Below the pieces are notes generated by a model. That model searched no databases. It was not told the DNA's origin and saw only the letters and a program-made list of their open reading frames with translations. The position numbers were made by a program, and so were the translations under genes. Below are positions 11,927 to 22,215 of a stretch of 64,000 nt of DNA, piece after piece; positions within the stretch are counted from its first letter, which is position 1, and every line of letters begins with the position of its first letter. This DNA is from Pyrus communis (taxonomy: Eukaryota > Streptophyta > Magnoliopsida > Rosales > Rosaceae), in NCBI RefSeq assembly GCF_963583255.1, contig NC_084803.1:19045428-19109427 (forward strand). The letters are read 5' to 3'.

Positions 11927-11954
11927 CCGTGGTGATATTTTTGTTGATTTCTGA
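11927..11954 (+). pseudogene. MTHFR: Last codons of the copia-split MTHFR pseudogene
   Basis: Directly after the LTR the sequence CCGTGGTGATAT continues the reading frame that stops at 3913 on the other strand. With one CCGTG copy removed, NDYI is followed by R-G-D-I-F-V-D-F and TGA, close to the usual plant MTHFR end (NDYI-x-GD-hydrophobic-F). The sequence after 11954 is then the expected 3' untranslated region. The two halves of one exon are thus 8 kb apart and inverted. Confidence 0.8.
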
Positions 11955-12606
11955 ATGAGTTTTTTTGTCAACTCTTCCATTTCTTAAATCCCTTAAAAGT
12001 GGTGCTTTCGTTCCAAGTTGGATTATAAATTTAATGTCATTAACTTGTGTAATAATACCTCATTGGGATTTTTGATGTCCACCCTGTTTCATGCTACAAA
12101 TTGCATCTGCATTCGTGATTGATCAGTGCACCGGCATATATCATACTTCCACAGTGGATGGCTTAATGGATATGATCTAGTTTGTTGTTGTTTCGCTTTT
12201 CGTATGTAGTTGTGGCAATGTAATCTTTTTATTAATATATTTTATCTCCGCTCCTACATTGTTCTACTCGAAAGCCTCATCCAATCCTTCATTATTAAAA
12301 AAGAAAAATTGTTGTGAACTGTGTGGTAGGAGGAAGAAATGCACATGGAATGACATAAAATGTTAACCAAGACAGGAAAAAGACAACCTACTCAAAATTG
12401 TTTAGTTTTGTTTTCATGTTGTGTACGATTCCATCTGCATTTGTTCCGTATCCTACCCGTCACCTTTCCTATATCCTTATTCATCCCTCCCGTTTCATGT
12501 AAGCCTCTATTTCTAGCAAGAAAATAAAGACTAAAAACTAAAAATCTATTAGCTTCATTTTCCTTATAGCTTAATTGACTTTACCCATCACCTTTCCTAT
12601 ATTATT
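11955..12606. other. MTHFR 3' flank and unassigned AT-rich DNA
   Basis: The first 100-200 bases are probably former MTHFR 3' untranslated sequence. The rest is AT-rich with no coding match or terminal repeats that I can see. Confidence 0.5.
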
Positions 12607-13590
12607 GAGATGGTCCACACTATTTCTGGAACTATAACAAAATGACTCACACTATTTATGAAACTTAATCAAAATAACTCACACTATTTCTGGAACTATA
12701 ACAAAATGACTCACACTATTTATGAAACTTAATCAAAATAACACTATCGCAAACTAACCCACACTATTTCTGGAATTGTAACAAAATAACCCGCACTATT
12801 TATGAAACTGAATGAAAATAACCCACACTATTTTTAGAACTATAACAAAATAACCCACACTATTTATGAAATAGAATCAAAATAATGCACACTATTTCTA
12901 AAACTATAACAAAATAACTCACAATGTTTATAAAACTAAGCCAAAATAACTCACACTATTTATGAAACTATCGCAAACTAACCCACACTATTTATGGAAT
13001 AATAACAAAATAACGCACACTATTTATGAACCTGAATCAAAATAACTCACTATTTATGAAACTGAATCAAAATAACTCACTATTTATGAAACTGAATCAA
13101 AATAGCCCACATTATTTCTGGAACTATTGCAAACTAAACCACACTATTTCTGGAACTATAACAAAATAATTCACACTATTTATGAAACTGAATAAAAATA
13201 ACCTGCATTATTTCTGGAACTATAACAAAATAACCCACACTATTTATGAAACTAAATCAAAATAACCCACATTATTTTTGGAACTATAACAAAATAATTC
13301 ATACTATTTATGAAACTGAACCAAAGTAAGCCACACTATTTCTGGAAATATAGCAAGATAACCTGCATTATTTAAAACTAAACCAAAATAACTCACACTA
13401 TATTTGGAATTATAACAAAATAACTCGCACTATTTATGAAATTGAACCAAAATAACCCACACTATTTCTAGGACTATAGCAAAATAACCCACACTATTTA
13501 TGAAACTAAACCAAAATAACCTACACTATTTCTGAAACTATAGCAAAATAACCCATATTATTTATGAAACTGAATCAAAATAACTCACAT
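12607..13590 (+). repeat. 32-bp minisatellite with alternating monomers
   Basis: About 30 tandem units of 32 bp in two alternating types: CCCACACTATTTCTGGAAC.. and CCCACACTATTTATGAAAC.., both ending in CAAAATAA. They form a 64-bp higher-order unit. Units diverge by point changes and a few have small deletions. There is no open frame. Spacing is exact and there are no unique spacers, so this is a satellite and not a CRISPR-like array. Confidence 0.95.
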
Positions 13591-14330
13591 TTTTTTTTAA
13601 ATTTTATATAATATAATTAATTCCAAAATAAACTTTAAATTGTGAAAGTTATTGAACTAGGTATAAGAGTGATCATAAAAATGACCAACAGCTGCAAAAC
13701 CTCTGCAACCATATTCACTTGTTGAGGAATTTGATGAAGAAGATGCCAAATGTCTTGTATGACTGAAGCAAATCTCTATGGAATCTGAACATGTTTCTTT
13801 ATGCGGGTTTCCGGGAGGGGGTTGCCCATTCAGATGGGTAGGCGGGGCCCACTGGTTGTCCAGCTCGAGTTTACACCGCCACGTAGATATGCTGAGTTTA
13901 TCGCTGGCTTCGCTAAAATGGTGTTGGCGCGGCACAGCAAGTGGTTGACAGCGCAGCCTTTCTCATGCGAGTTTCCGTTTTCGCCTCAACGAGAGCTTGT
14001 CACGTGCACTCAACGGAAATAAGTCTTTTTTGGAGTTTTCCTCCGTCCTTACCTTGGATGACACCTTTGGATAGCATGAAATGTTGGTTGTCAACGTGTC
14101 GAAATCAACTGGCACGGGTTCGCCGTCAGATTGATGTCATGCTATCGTGGGGTGACTCAAAGTTACGAATAAATTCCAAACTCATATTTCACATAGTACA
14201 TCTCGGGTTCAATTTTTGAGCTAGTGAATCGTACAATGGCGACCATGGAGAGGCTAAAATGTCTCTGAGTCTTCTCGACTCCTGAAAAGGTGGACTGCAG
14301 TGACGAAAACACCAACTGGTCCCCTTTTTC
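13591..14330. other. No recognised gene; GC-richer patch
   Basis: 13790-14330 is more GC-rich than its surroundings. It has short open frames on both strands (minus 13657-13935, plus 13801-14022), but neither matches a family I know and neither has clear splice or start context. It may be an exon remnant. Confidence 0.4.
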
Positions 14331-14895
14331 TAAAAAAAATAAATAAATAACATAAAGATATAGTTAGATACTGTAGTGCAGTGTTGGCCCTCAAATGTAT
14401 TCTTATTTAGGGTGATTTTCCATTTAAAATATAAAAAAAATTACAAAATCTGTCACTACAACTGGCACCCACTTTAATTGACACTCAATTTCTCATACTT
14501 TTTTATATTTTGGAATAGGTCAACACGTGCAATGTCTATTTTCTGATTTTGTTTTTTACATTTGCATTTAGACGCTGCATTGCAGTGTCCATTTCATGAT
14601 TTCGTTTTTTTTCATCATTCACACGCCTACTAGATACTTGTTTTTATATTTGGATTCAGACACTTCAACGCAGTGTCCTCTTCCTAATCTATTTTTTATT
14701 TTTGGATTCAGACACTGCGTTACAGTGTCCATTTTCTGTTTTCGCTTTTTCATCACTTACACGCCTCCTACAAGCTATTTTTACATTTGAATTCAGACAC
14801 TGTACTGCAATGGTCGTTTTTTGGGTTTGTTTTTTACCTTCGGATTCAGACACTCACAAGCTAAAAATACGATTTTGCCTCATTTAAAAAAAAAA
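14331..14895 (+). repeat. Repeat of palindromic modules, copy 2
   Basis: Begins in an AAATAAATAAATAA tract and ATAAAGATATAGTTAG, then modules each with TTGGATTCAGACACTG..CAGTGTCC-type inverted repeats (about 14570, 14655, 14707, 14795, a partial one at 14848). A longer module with CTTTTTCATCACTTACACGC alternates with a shorter one. It is the reverse of 4800-5240. Non-coding. Confidence 0.8.
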
Positions 14896-15180
14896 AAAAA
14901 TTGCTTCTGAAAGATAAGTTTTAGTTATGGGCCATATACTCTACAAATAATCTTCTCAGCATAAGAGAATGATCGAACAACTATGTACACTCTCCTCGTT
15001 AAAGAGAAGAGTGACCACAACCAAAGATGAAGAAGGATATGATGAAGTAGACAAAAATAGTGTTGAAGTATGAATTAGACATGAGTTTAATCGTTATAGT
15101 GTACAAACACAAGACAATACTTTAAAGGCTCGTTTGATACATATAGTTAGATAGGAATGGAGAACTTCCCAATTGTATGT
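14896..15180. other. Unassigned DNA before duplicated segment B
   Basis: No gene or repeat recognised. Homology with segment A starts at 15181. Confidence 0.4.
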
Positions 15181-15882
15181 ATGTATCAAAAGTGAAAGTA
15201 CATGACTTTTCATTTGAGTAGACTAAAGAGAGACGCTTTCTTTTTCCTTTCCATGTTTAGTACGGGTTTCGTTTTAGAGGACTGCGAATGGTCAGAGTCA
15301 GGTCAAATGACGTGTCTTGGTCGGTTGGTCTCCTATGTCTAAAATCCAAACAGCTGCCTTTCCCATGTTAATGACAAATGACAAATTGTAGCTCGTGTCA
15401 AAAGATTAACCAACGGTTCAACATCCAGCTTAGAATTTGACATGAGCCTACAACTTGTCTATTTCATAAACTGTATAGCCAGCTATTCGGATTTGGACAT
15501 TGGCAACCAACCTAAACTAATTAACCGACCAATGAAAACTAGAGGACTTTTACTTTTGAACAAATAACCGTTGGTAAAGTTCCTACCTTTTGTGTCGCTC
15601 CATTAAAATATGAGTTTTATTGTCAACAGTTCTCGTTGGTGCATGATTTGTAAAATCTTTTATAAATCCATACCGGTGGCAGTTGGTAGTTAAGTGCCAC
15701 ATGTAAATCTTTTCAGCTCGAGGTTGTGGGTATATCCTGACACTGGTGGTGAGAATAACCAATCTCTCCTAAACTTTATAGTTAACACAAATTCATCAAT
15801 CAATTCATGTGCCAACCCTAAACAACCGGTTTTTGCATATAAATCAATCAAGGCAGTCTGTATGAAAAGGTTTTGCTCAAAC
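15181..15882. repeat. Duplicated segment B (left block)
   Basis: Near-identical to 5318-6015. Here the sequence continues without a break into PPR coding sequence to the right, so this locus keeps the original arrangement and segment A carries the deletion. Confidence 0.9.
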
Positions 15883-16110
15883 ACTGCTCTGATCACAACA
15901 CAATGAACCTCTTTGCCAGACCTAATCGCAGCGAGAGCCGCGCACGCCTTGATGAGGAATGGAAACGTGAAGTCATCAGAAGGGCAACCGGAAGCCCGGG
16001 AATGCAGGTTGACATACAAGAGGTCATGGTAGAAGCCGTGATTGCTAAGGTACCGGATTACCAGGTTCTGCAGGCCAAGCCCTGGCCTTTGGATTTGTTG
16101 GAGAGAGAGA
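15690..16110 (-). pseudogene. PPR protein remnant
   Basis: Minus strand, open from about 16110 to 15690. It encodes SNHGFYHDLLYVNLHS, then DDFTFPFLIKACAALAAIRS, GKEVHCVVIRA and FEQNLFIQTALIDLYAKTGC, typical consecutive pentatricopeptide repeats of a plant PLS/P-type protein. The 5' side meets a GA microsatellite (16096-16120) and no further repeats follow; the 3' side ends after about 330 codon-bases. Genuine PPR proteins have 400 or more residues, so this is a fragment. No ATG lies in frame at its 5' end. Confidence 0.8.
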
Positions 16111-16120
16111 GAGAGAGAGA

Positions 16121-17051
16121 GATGATATTTTATGAGTGCAAATATGAGAACCCAGATGAAAAACTGGACCTAACGAATTGGTCTACCAGAAAAAAAATCC
16201 TTAACAAGTCCTTGTACTATGAGAAGGAGGTGAGAGGCTTCGTGTCCTCGCACGTTTTGCAGAGTTTTAGTTGACGGAGGAAGTGGGTGGTTTTGGAGTT
16301 GATTGAATAATGTTTGTGTCTGACAAGAGAGAGAATTAACGGAGAAGAAGAAAGAGTATTGGATAGGCGGAGGAAGGAACTCATTACTCCATTAAGACTC
16401 TGAGATTGGAGCCCAAAGCTAGCCGTTAAGATTTGTATTTGGTCATCTGGGCTAACCTACTTTGGTCATCTGGGCAAACGGTCTAGCTCAACTGGCTCAA
16501 CCAACATGTGCAAAGGAAACGAGATACAACATGAGCCCTATAACAAAACCGACAATTGTCAACAGAAAATGATCTCCGAATATTTTGTAACCTAAAAAGT
16601 TTTAAGAGAATTTTTATTAACGCTCCAAAAATGCCATGCAACACCATTCTCTTCCTTTTTACACAGAAGTCGAGACAAGATGATATTTTATGAGTGCAAA
16701 TATCAGCTTCATTATATATTTGAGACTCGAGGTTAGCACAAGCAACGAGTGAGAAAGCGGAAATGAGTTACAATTACGGTGAGTCAAAACTTCGATTCCT
16801 TCCATTGTAACCAAAACAATAGTAATACCATCAATCATAATTAGCATTTTTCATGAACTAACATTTAAAATTTTACATAGTACCACCACCACACTCAACA
16901 CTAGGCACCATAGTTATGTTTAAGATTTACCATACTACAAAACATTCTCAAAGCAAAACGAAAAGGCTTTTGTTTAAAGTTATAAATCACACAATAATTC
17001 TACATGGATCACGACCTCGACATCACGCAGAAGGCTAAAAGCTTACAAGTT
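16121..17051. other. Centrin 3' flank, no other gene
   Basis: AT-rich. A 24-base string (GATGATATTTTATGAG..) occurs twice, at 16119 and 16679, suggesting a small local duplication. The part next to 17051 is presumably the centrin 3' untranslated region. Confidence 0.5.
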
Positions 17052-18714
17052 CTAATACCCGTATGCTGTTCTCTTCATCATCCTGATAAACTCATCAGCA
17101 TTAACTTCTCCATCACCTGTATATTTCAAGCCATAACCTCTAGGATCAGCGAAATTATAATCAACGATTACAAAGCAGTGGCACACAGGAGAAAAAGGTT
17201 GATGGCATCAAAAGGGGGGTGGTTTATCTTTTGATGATGGTTTATATATATTTATGCACTTACGATCTCGGTCTGCTTCCTCAATCATCTCTTGGATCTC
17301 TCTGTCAGTGAAGTTCTCACCCAGATCCTTTGCAATGTTTTTAATGTCTGCAGCAGATATCTTTCCCTGGATTCAAATCCGGAAAGAATGGGGTTAAGTA
17401 TTGACAGACTGAAACAACACAAGTATTTGAATTTAAGTATTCCAAACTGAAACAAAACTAATATTGAATAAGCAAAACAATACATTGCGATCTAGGTCGA
17501 TGAGCTGGAATGCTTTCATGAGTTCCTCCTTTGTGTCCCGTTCTCCAATTTTGGCTGTCATCATGTGTGCAAACTCATCAAAGTCGATAGCACCACTTCC
17601 ATCCTTGTCAACATCTGCAATCATTTGATTAATTTGCTGCAAAGAAACAACAGAGCAACATGTTAGCCATTCAGTCAACGTACCAAATATTGAATAACAA
17701 ATAGAAAGAAAATTACTAGGAATCTCAAGAAATTCAAATGATAAATATGTTCACCTCTTAACATACTATTAGTTTGTAATGAGGTTCCAGAGAACATGGC
17801 AAAAATGAAACAGCAAAAGCTAAACGTGTAGAAAAATCAACAGATAATCTAGAGGGCCAGAAAATAGAGACGCGCCTAACCATTTAGAGCCAAGCAAACA
17901 TACGGAAAAACTTAATTCCCAATCGGAAAATATTACTCAGTCTCACCACCAGGTTTTAATTTAAAGTTTTAAACCGTACACAGACAAATTAGAGATAATA
18001 ACATACGCAATACAATTTTAGGAAAACCATATTCAAACACACAAACACAAGCTTAACAAGTGAATGTATGTAGACGGTAAGTTACCTCTTCGGTCATCTC
18101 AAAACCGAGAGCCCTGTCACGAAAAAAATAAACAATCAGCTGTAAACATTTAGATGACTAAACAAATAATTAATCACAAAGCATGAGTTAAGAACTCATA
18201 CCTCATGGCAACATTCAGTTCCTTGGCATCAATGGTGCCTAAACAACACAATATGATCAACATAAAAAACCATGAATTTAATCAAACATTCTTATACAAA
18301 AAATGTAAGCCAATGACATCAAACCCTTCAAAAAATCTTAATCAAAATCGTAACTTTGCAGTACCTGAGCCATCGGTGTCGAATAACTCGAATGCCTCCT
18401 TAATCTCTTGCCTCTTTTGTTGAGTTAACCCATGATGTCTCCCTCTGGGTTTCTCCTTCCTAGATGCCCCTCTGTAAAGGCTAGTCTATCAACCCATTAC
18501 CAAATTCAGACAAACCAAGTCAATCAAAACCCTACCCAGCAACCAAAATCTATCAAATTGAAAGACCCATATCCATATTTTTCAAATTCCATCAATCGAT
18601 CAAATTAAATCGTTCAAAGTATGCAATTTTACCAAATAAGATTAACCAAAAAATGAGCTAAAGATGTTAAAAGATTGAAAATTGAGCTGGAAATTGCATT
18701 GAGAAGTATACCAT
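17052..18714 (-). CDS. CEN: Centrin (caltractin), 7 exons
   Basis: Exons on the minus strand: 18712-18714, 18365-18485, 18202-18238, 18086-18113, 17484-17636, 17264-17366, 17052-17116. All introns are GT..AG, total 510 bases including the stop, giving 169 residues, the usual centrin length. The protein starts [13 protein letters not shown]. It has four EF-hand loops: D37-E48 (DTDGSGTIDAKE), D73-E84 ([12 protein letters not shown]), D110-D121 (DLDRNGKISAAD) and D146-E157 ([12 protein letters not shown]). It ends KRTAYGY. Centrins are calmodulin-like calcium sensors linked to microtubule organisation and, in plants, nucleotide excision repair. The first coding exon holds only the ATG. The frame is intact with no odd residues. 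The duplicate locus at 5318-8144 has lost this gene. Confidence 0.96.
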
Positions 18715-19103
18715 TTAGCGACGCGTGAAGTATGAAAGTCGAAGAAAGTGTCTTTTATCTGGAGGAATTTGATGTTTCTTCGCCCGGAAGCTCTGAGGAG
18801 GTCACTGTTTGCAAATCAAATTTGGGAAGGGAATTTGGGTGTTTTGATACACCGACCGATTGGGCCAGGAAATTAATTTTTTAACGCGCCTAGTTGTAAA
18901 CTAGTAAGGTCAACTGACATTTTGGAGTTGACGGGTCGGGCCAGGTTTTACTCCAGTTTTAATGGGCTCAATATCATCATTATTTTATGTTTCCTCTTCT
19001 TTTACGGTGTGCTCTTTTATCTCTGTGCACGATCGAAATCCCAGTCATATAATAAAATTAAGTACCTATTTTTAGTGTCATTCTAAATTTGTCGCAACCT
19101 ATT
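18715..19103. other. Centrin 5' leader and promoter region
   Basis: The stretch upstream of the ATG (18715 to about 18800) should be the leader. I see no convincing TATA box. No other gene. Confidence 0.5.
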
Positions 19104-19252
19104 TTTTTGTTCTCTGTTTTTTGAACAAAAGATAGTATAGTGCTAGCGGAGTAGGCTAAGCTTCGCATTGGACTAGCTATAATAATACGGTTCAAATTCA
19201 TCTTTGGTAAGAATCGAACCTAAGACCTCTTAAGGAATATCACTAGATCGTA
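19104..19252 (-). mobile_element. tRNA-derived SINE (copy 1)
   Basis: On the minus strand, TACGATCTAGTGATATTCC (A-box-like region) is followed by CTTAGGTTCGATTCTTACC (B box GGTTCGATTC), a body ending in GCTAGCACTATACTATC and an A-rich tail. It matches the SINE at 62940-63106 but lacks about 15 bases between the boxes. Its 5' end at 19252 coincides with the start of the block shared with segment A. Confidence 0.8.
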
Positions 19253-21747
19253 GTACCAAGTGGCTCAACCGTTTTAAACATTCCAAACAAGTACCCAACC
19301 TTTTTAACTAGGGCATTGTCTACAAAATTAATAGATGGTCATGGAAGCATGGCCTCCACCAACTAATGCCACCACCACCCCCCATCATGCTATCACCTCC
19401 AAACCCAATGCACAAGTACCAATTCCACCCTCAAACTCAGGCCTCCAACATCGAGAAGAAGGTCATGGTGCTTTCCAAAATGGTATGGATTGCCATGATG
19501 CAGTCATCACCATCTTCACACCCACAAAGAAAAACTGAAAGCTTACGAGCCAAAAATCAGCAAGTGAGGAAATCACATGAGCAAAACAAGTTCCTTGAAA
19601 CTCTATCTGAATTCTTAACCCTCTTATTTGTTAGGAGATTGCCCTCCTAATGTAATTTCAATTTAGGTCCATTTTTTATTCAATTCATTACCGTTTGATC
19701 ATTGGGTTCTATATTATACCATCTATGTTTGAAATTTAGATTTTGAGGCAACTAGTATTAATGTTAATCATGATATACCTAGTTGGTGAGTTCGGAACAT
19801 AAAGGTTGGGATGGGGTTTTGGTGGTCATAGGTTGAGCTTGGACGTGGCAAGAGCTTGATATTTCCCAATCTTCATTTTTGTTTTCTATTGTATTTGTAA
19901 ATTTGTTTTTTTTTTTTTTTTTTTCATCTTCATATCTTTTCTGAAGTTTTTTTTTTTATTATTTTAGTGTCCATGTAAGTTAAAAAGTGGGATTCATTGT
20001 TGCCACATACACATTTAATGAAAAAATTAACTGGGGCTTAACGGATATGACATTTTCAATAGATTGAGTACTTATTTGGAATGTTTTAAAAAGTTGAGAC
20101 CAATAAAGGGTTGAGGGTCCTAGGTATTTAATCTAAAAAGTAGAATTTCTATTTTTCAAAGGGGAAAATAAAAGGAATCTCAATATTGATGCAAATATGT
20201 TTTTAAATAACAAAAAGCTACTAAATACGTCTTTAGTCTAATAAGTGGTATTTATATCTAATATTGGAAGACCTCTCAAGTGTGGATACTAAGGAATCAG
20301 AATCAACACCTAACTTCTCAAGAGAAACTACATTATAATTTATCTTTTATAAACTACATCAGTTTTTCATTTCCTCCCTGCTAGCCTGGCCTTGTGGTCC
20401 TTAACCGGATTGAATCTTTCCAAAACTTGGCTGGAAGTCCTTGCTGAGGTATTTGAAATGTGTCGTAATGAACCCCCACCCCCCACCACGGGACCTTACC
20501 ACTTCTCACCTGCAGCAGATTAAGGTCTGGTTTGGTACTAAGGTGATTCTGAAAACAGCTGGTATCAAAAAAAGTTGGGGAGCTATTTTTGTGTTTGGTA
20601 AACATTCAGCTTTAGTTTTTTTTCACAGTTTTGGGTGAAAAAAGCCAAAAACAAGAAGCTGCAAAACCCAGCTTTGAAAAACTGGCTTTTTTTTCACATC
20701 TGTTTTACATAAAAGTTTACTAAACACTATAATATTGCTTTTTTTTTTTTTCCAAAAGCACTTTTACAAAAAATTTTACCAAACACTTTGCTGCTTTATT
20801 TCACAGCTGCTTATTCTCACAGCACAGCAGAAGCAGCTTTTTTTTCAAAGCACAGCAATACCAAACCAGCCCTAAACCCTATCAATTTCAAGATTTGAGT
20901 TTTTTTTTTTTTTTTTTTTATTATTATTTTTTTTTTAAATGATAATGTTATTGAGTTAAATAACTTAAATTGTTAGTTGTTAAGATGAAAGGTAGGAGGA
21001 TCAGTAGGGATTGAACCCGACTGATGAGAAAAATATACATACAATCGTACCTGAACTTGTTAACAAGATGGTGGATAAAAATAAGCACTTCTAGCTTGGC
21101 AACTTCATTTCCTGGACAGGTATGAAGGCCATTTCCAAATGGTATGAACGTGTTGGGTTTTACTCCAAGCTGTGATGCAATAAATCAAACCCAATTAATT
21201 AATTAGAAGCTAATTAGATTTTCAAATTTTACATGTTTAAACAATGAAGAACTGGAAGTATATTGATAAAGTAAACTGCAATTAGGGTTATGTGAACCCT
21301 TCCATATATTACCTCAAATCTTGATGGATCGAATTTATGCGGATCAACAAAAATTTCAGGATTATGATGAATGTTCCGAAACAAAGGCAGTACTTTCCAT
21401 CCCTTTGGGATCAAGTATCCTGTTGGACATGACAAAGGCAACTCAGTTAAATTAACATTTTCATATATAGCTAGGGCTTATTTCTTAATTTTCATTGTTT
21501 TTTCCTGCAAGGTGAATTTGTTCACTTAAGTTTCCCTTCGGAACTAACATTTTCATAGCCAGGGTATGAAAAGAGCTGAGTTTGTTTGGCTTTTATTAGA
21601 GTGGGGTTCTTTGAAATATGGGTCACTAGCTAGTCAGTGTACACTACCAGTACTATACAAAGGGCAAAGTGAGTTGGATCTTTCCCTTTCCAGGCGATAT
21701 CATTTATGTTTGTGCTATCAATCTCCAACAGTAAAGCTAGCCCTTCT
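19253..21747. repeat. Duplicated segment C (right block)
   Basis: Near-identical to 6022-8144, apart from a 349-bp MITE (20524-20872), different T-tract lengths and small indels. 19253-20990 has no recognisable gene. Its right part includes two P450 exons and an intron. Confidence 0.9.
20524..20872. mobile_element. Tourist-like MITE (349 bp), TAA duplication
   Basis: Ends GGTCTGGTTTGGTA and TACCAAACCAGCCC are inverted repeats. TAA flanks both sides (20521-20523, 20873-20875). The same site in segment A (near 7298) holds a single TAA without the element, a clean empty site. A 3-bp TAA duplication is typical of PIF/Harbinger-derived Tourist MITEs. Confidence 0.9.
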
Positions 21748-22215
21748 ATTGTCCTTTGTCACGGCTCCGAGAAGAACTTATTCGTAGTGGGGATACCACC
21801 CCTCTATATTGCTACATCTTTGACGTGATGAGAGATTTATATACAAAAGGGCGGTATTTATGTTGCTTGTAGTTCCTTTGGTAAAAGAATTAATCAGATG
21901 ATCATTAAACCTACCTTTGTATTCAACATCTTCGACAGCTTCCCTAAAGGTGAATGAAATAATGCTTGCCATCCTCAAGCTCTCCTTCATAGCCTGCGAC
22001 AGAAATTCCAGTTTAGTTTCTCATTGACTTCGATACATTTTTGAAGAAGAATTTATTTGAGAAAGTCTTATAGGAACTACGGTTGTATACTAATGTTTTA
22101 TGTTTAATCAATAATGTAAAAATGTATCAAGTGAAAATCAGTGACAAATATGGATCCCACAGATGATCAACTGCGACCTATGATCATTTTATTATTGGTT
22201 TGTGTGGTACTACAT

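Noticed and set aside
12607..13590. Regular repeats that could suggest a CRISPR-like array
   Set aside because: Units are contiguous with no unique spacers, and the context is a plant nuclear genome; it is a minisatellite.
13657..13935. Possible 92-codon gene on the minus strand
   Set aside because: No recognised family, no clear start or splice context, and no second copy to test conservation.
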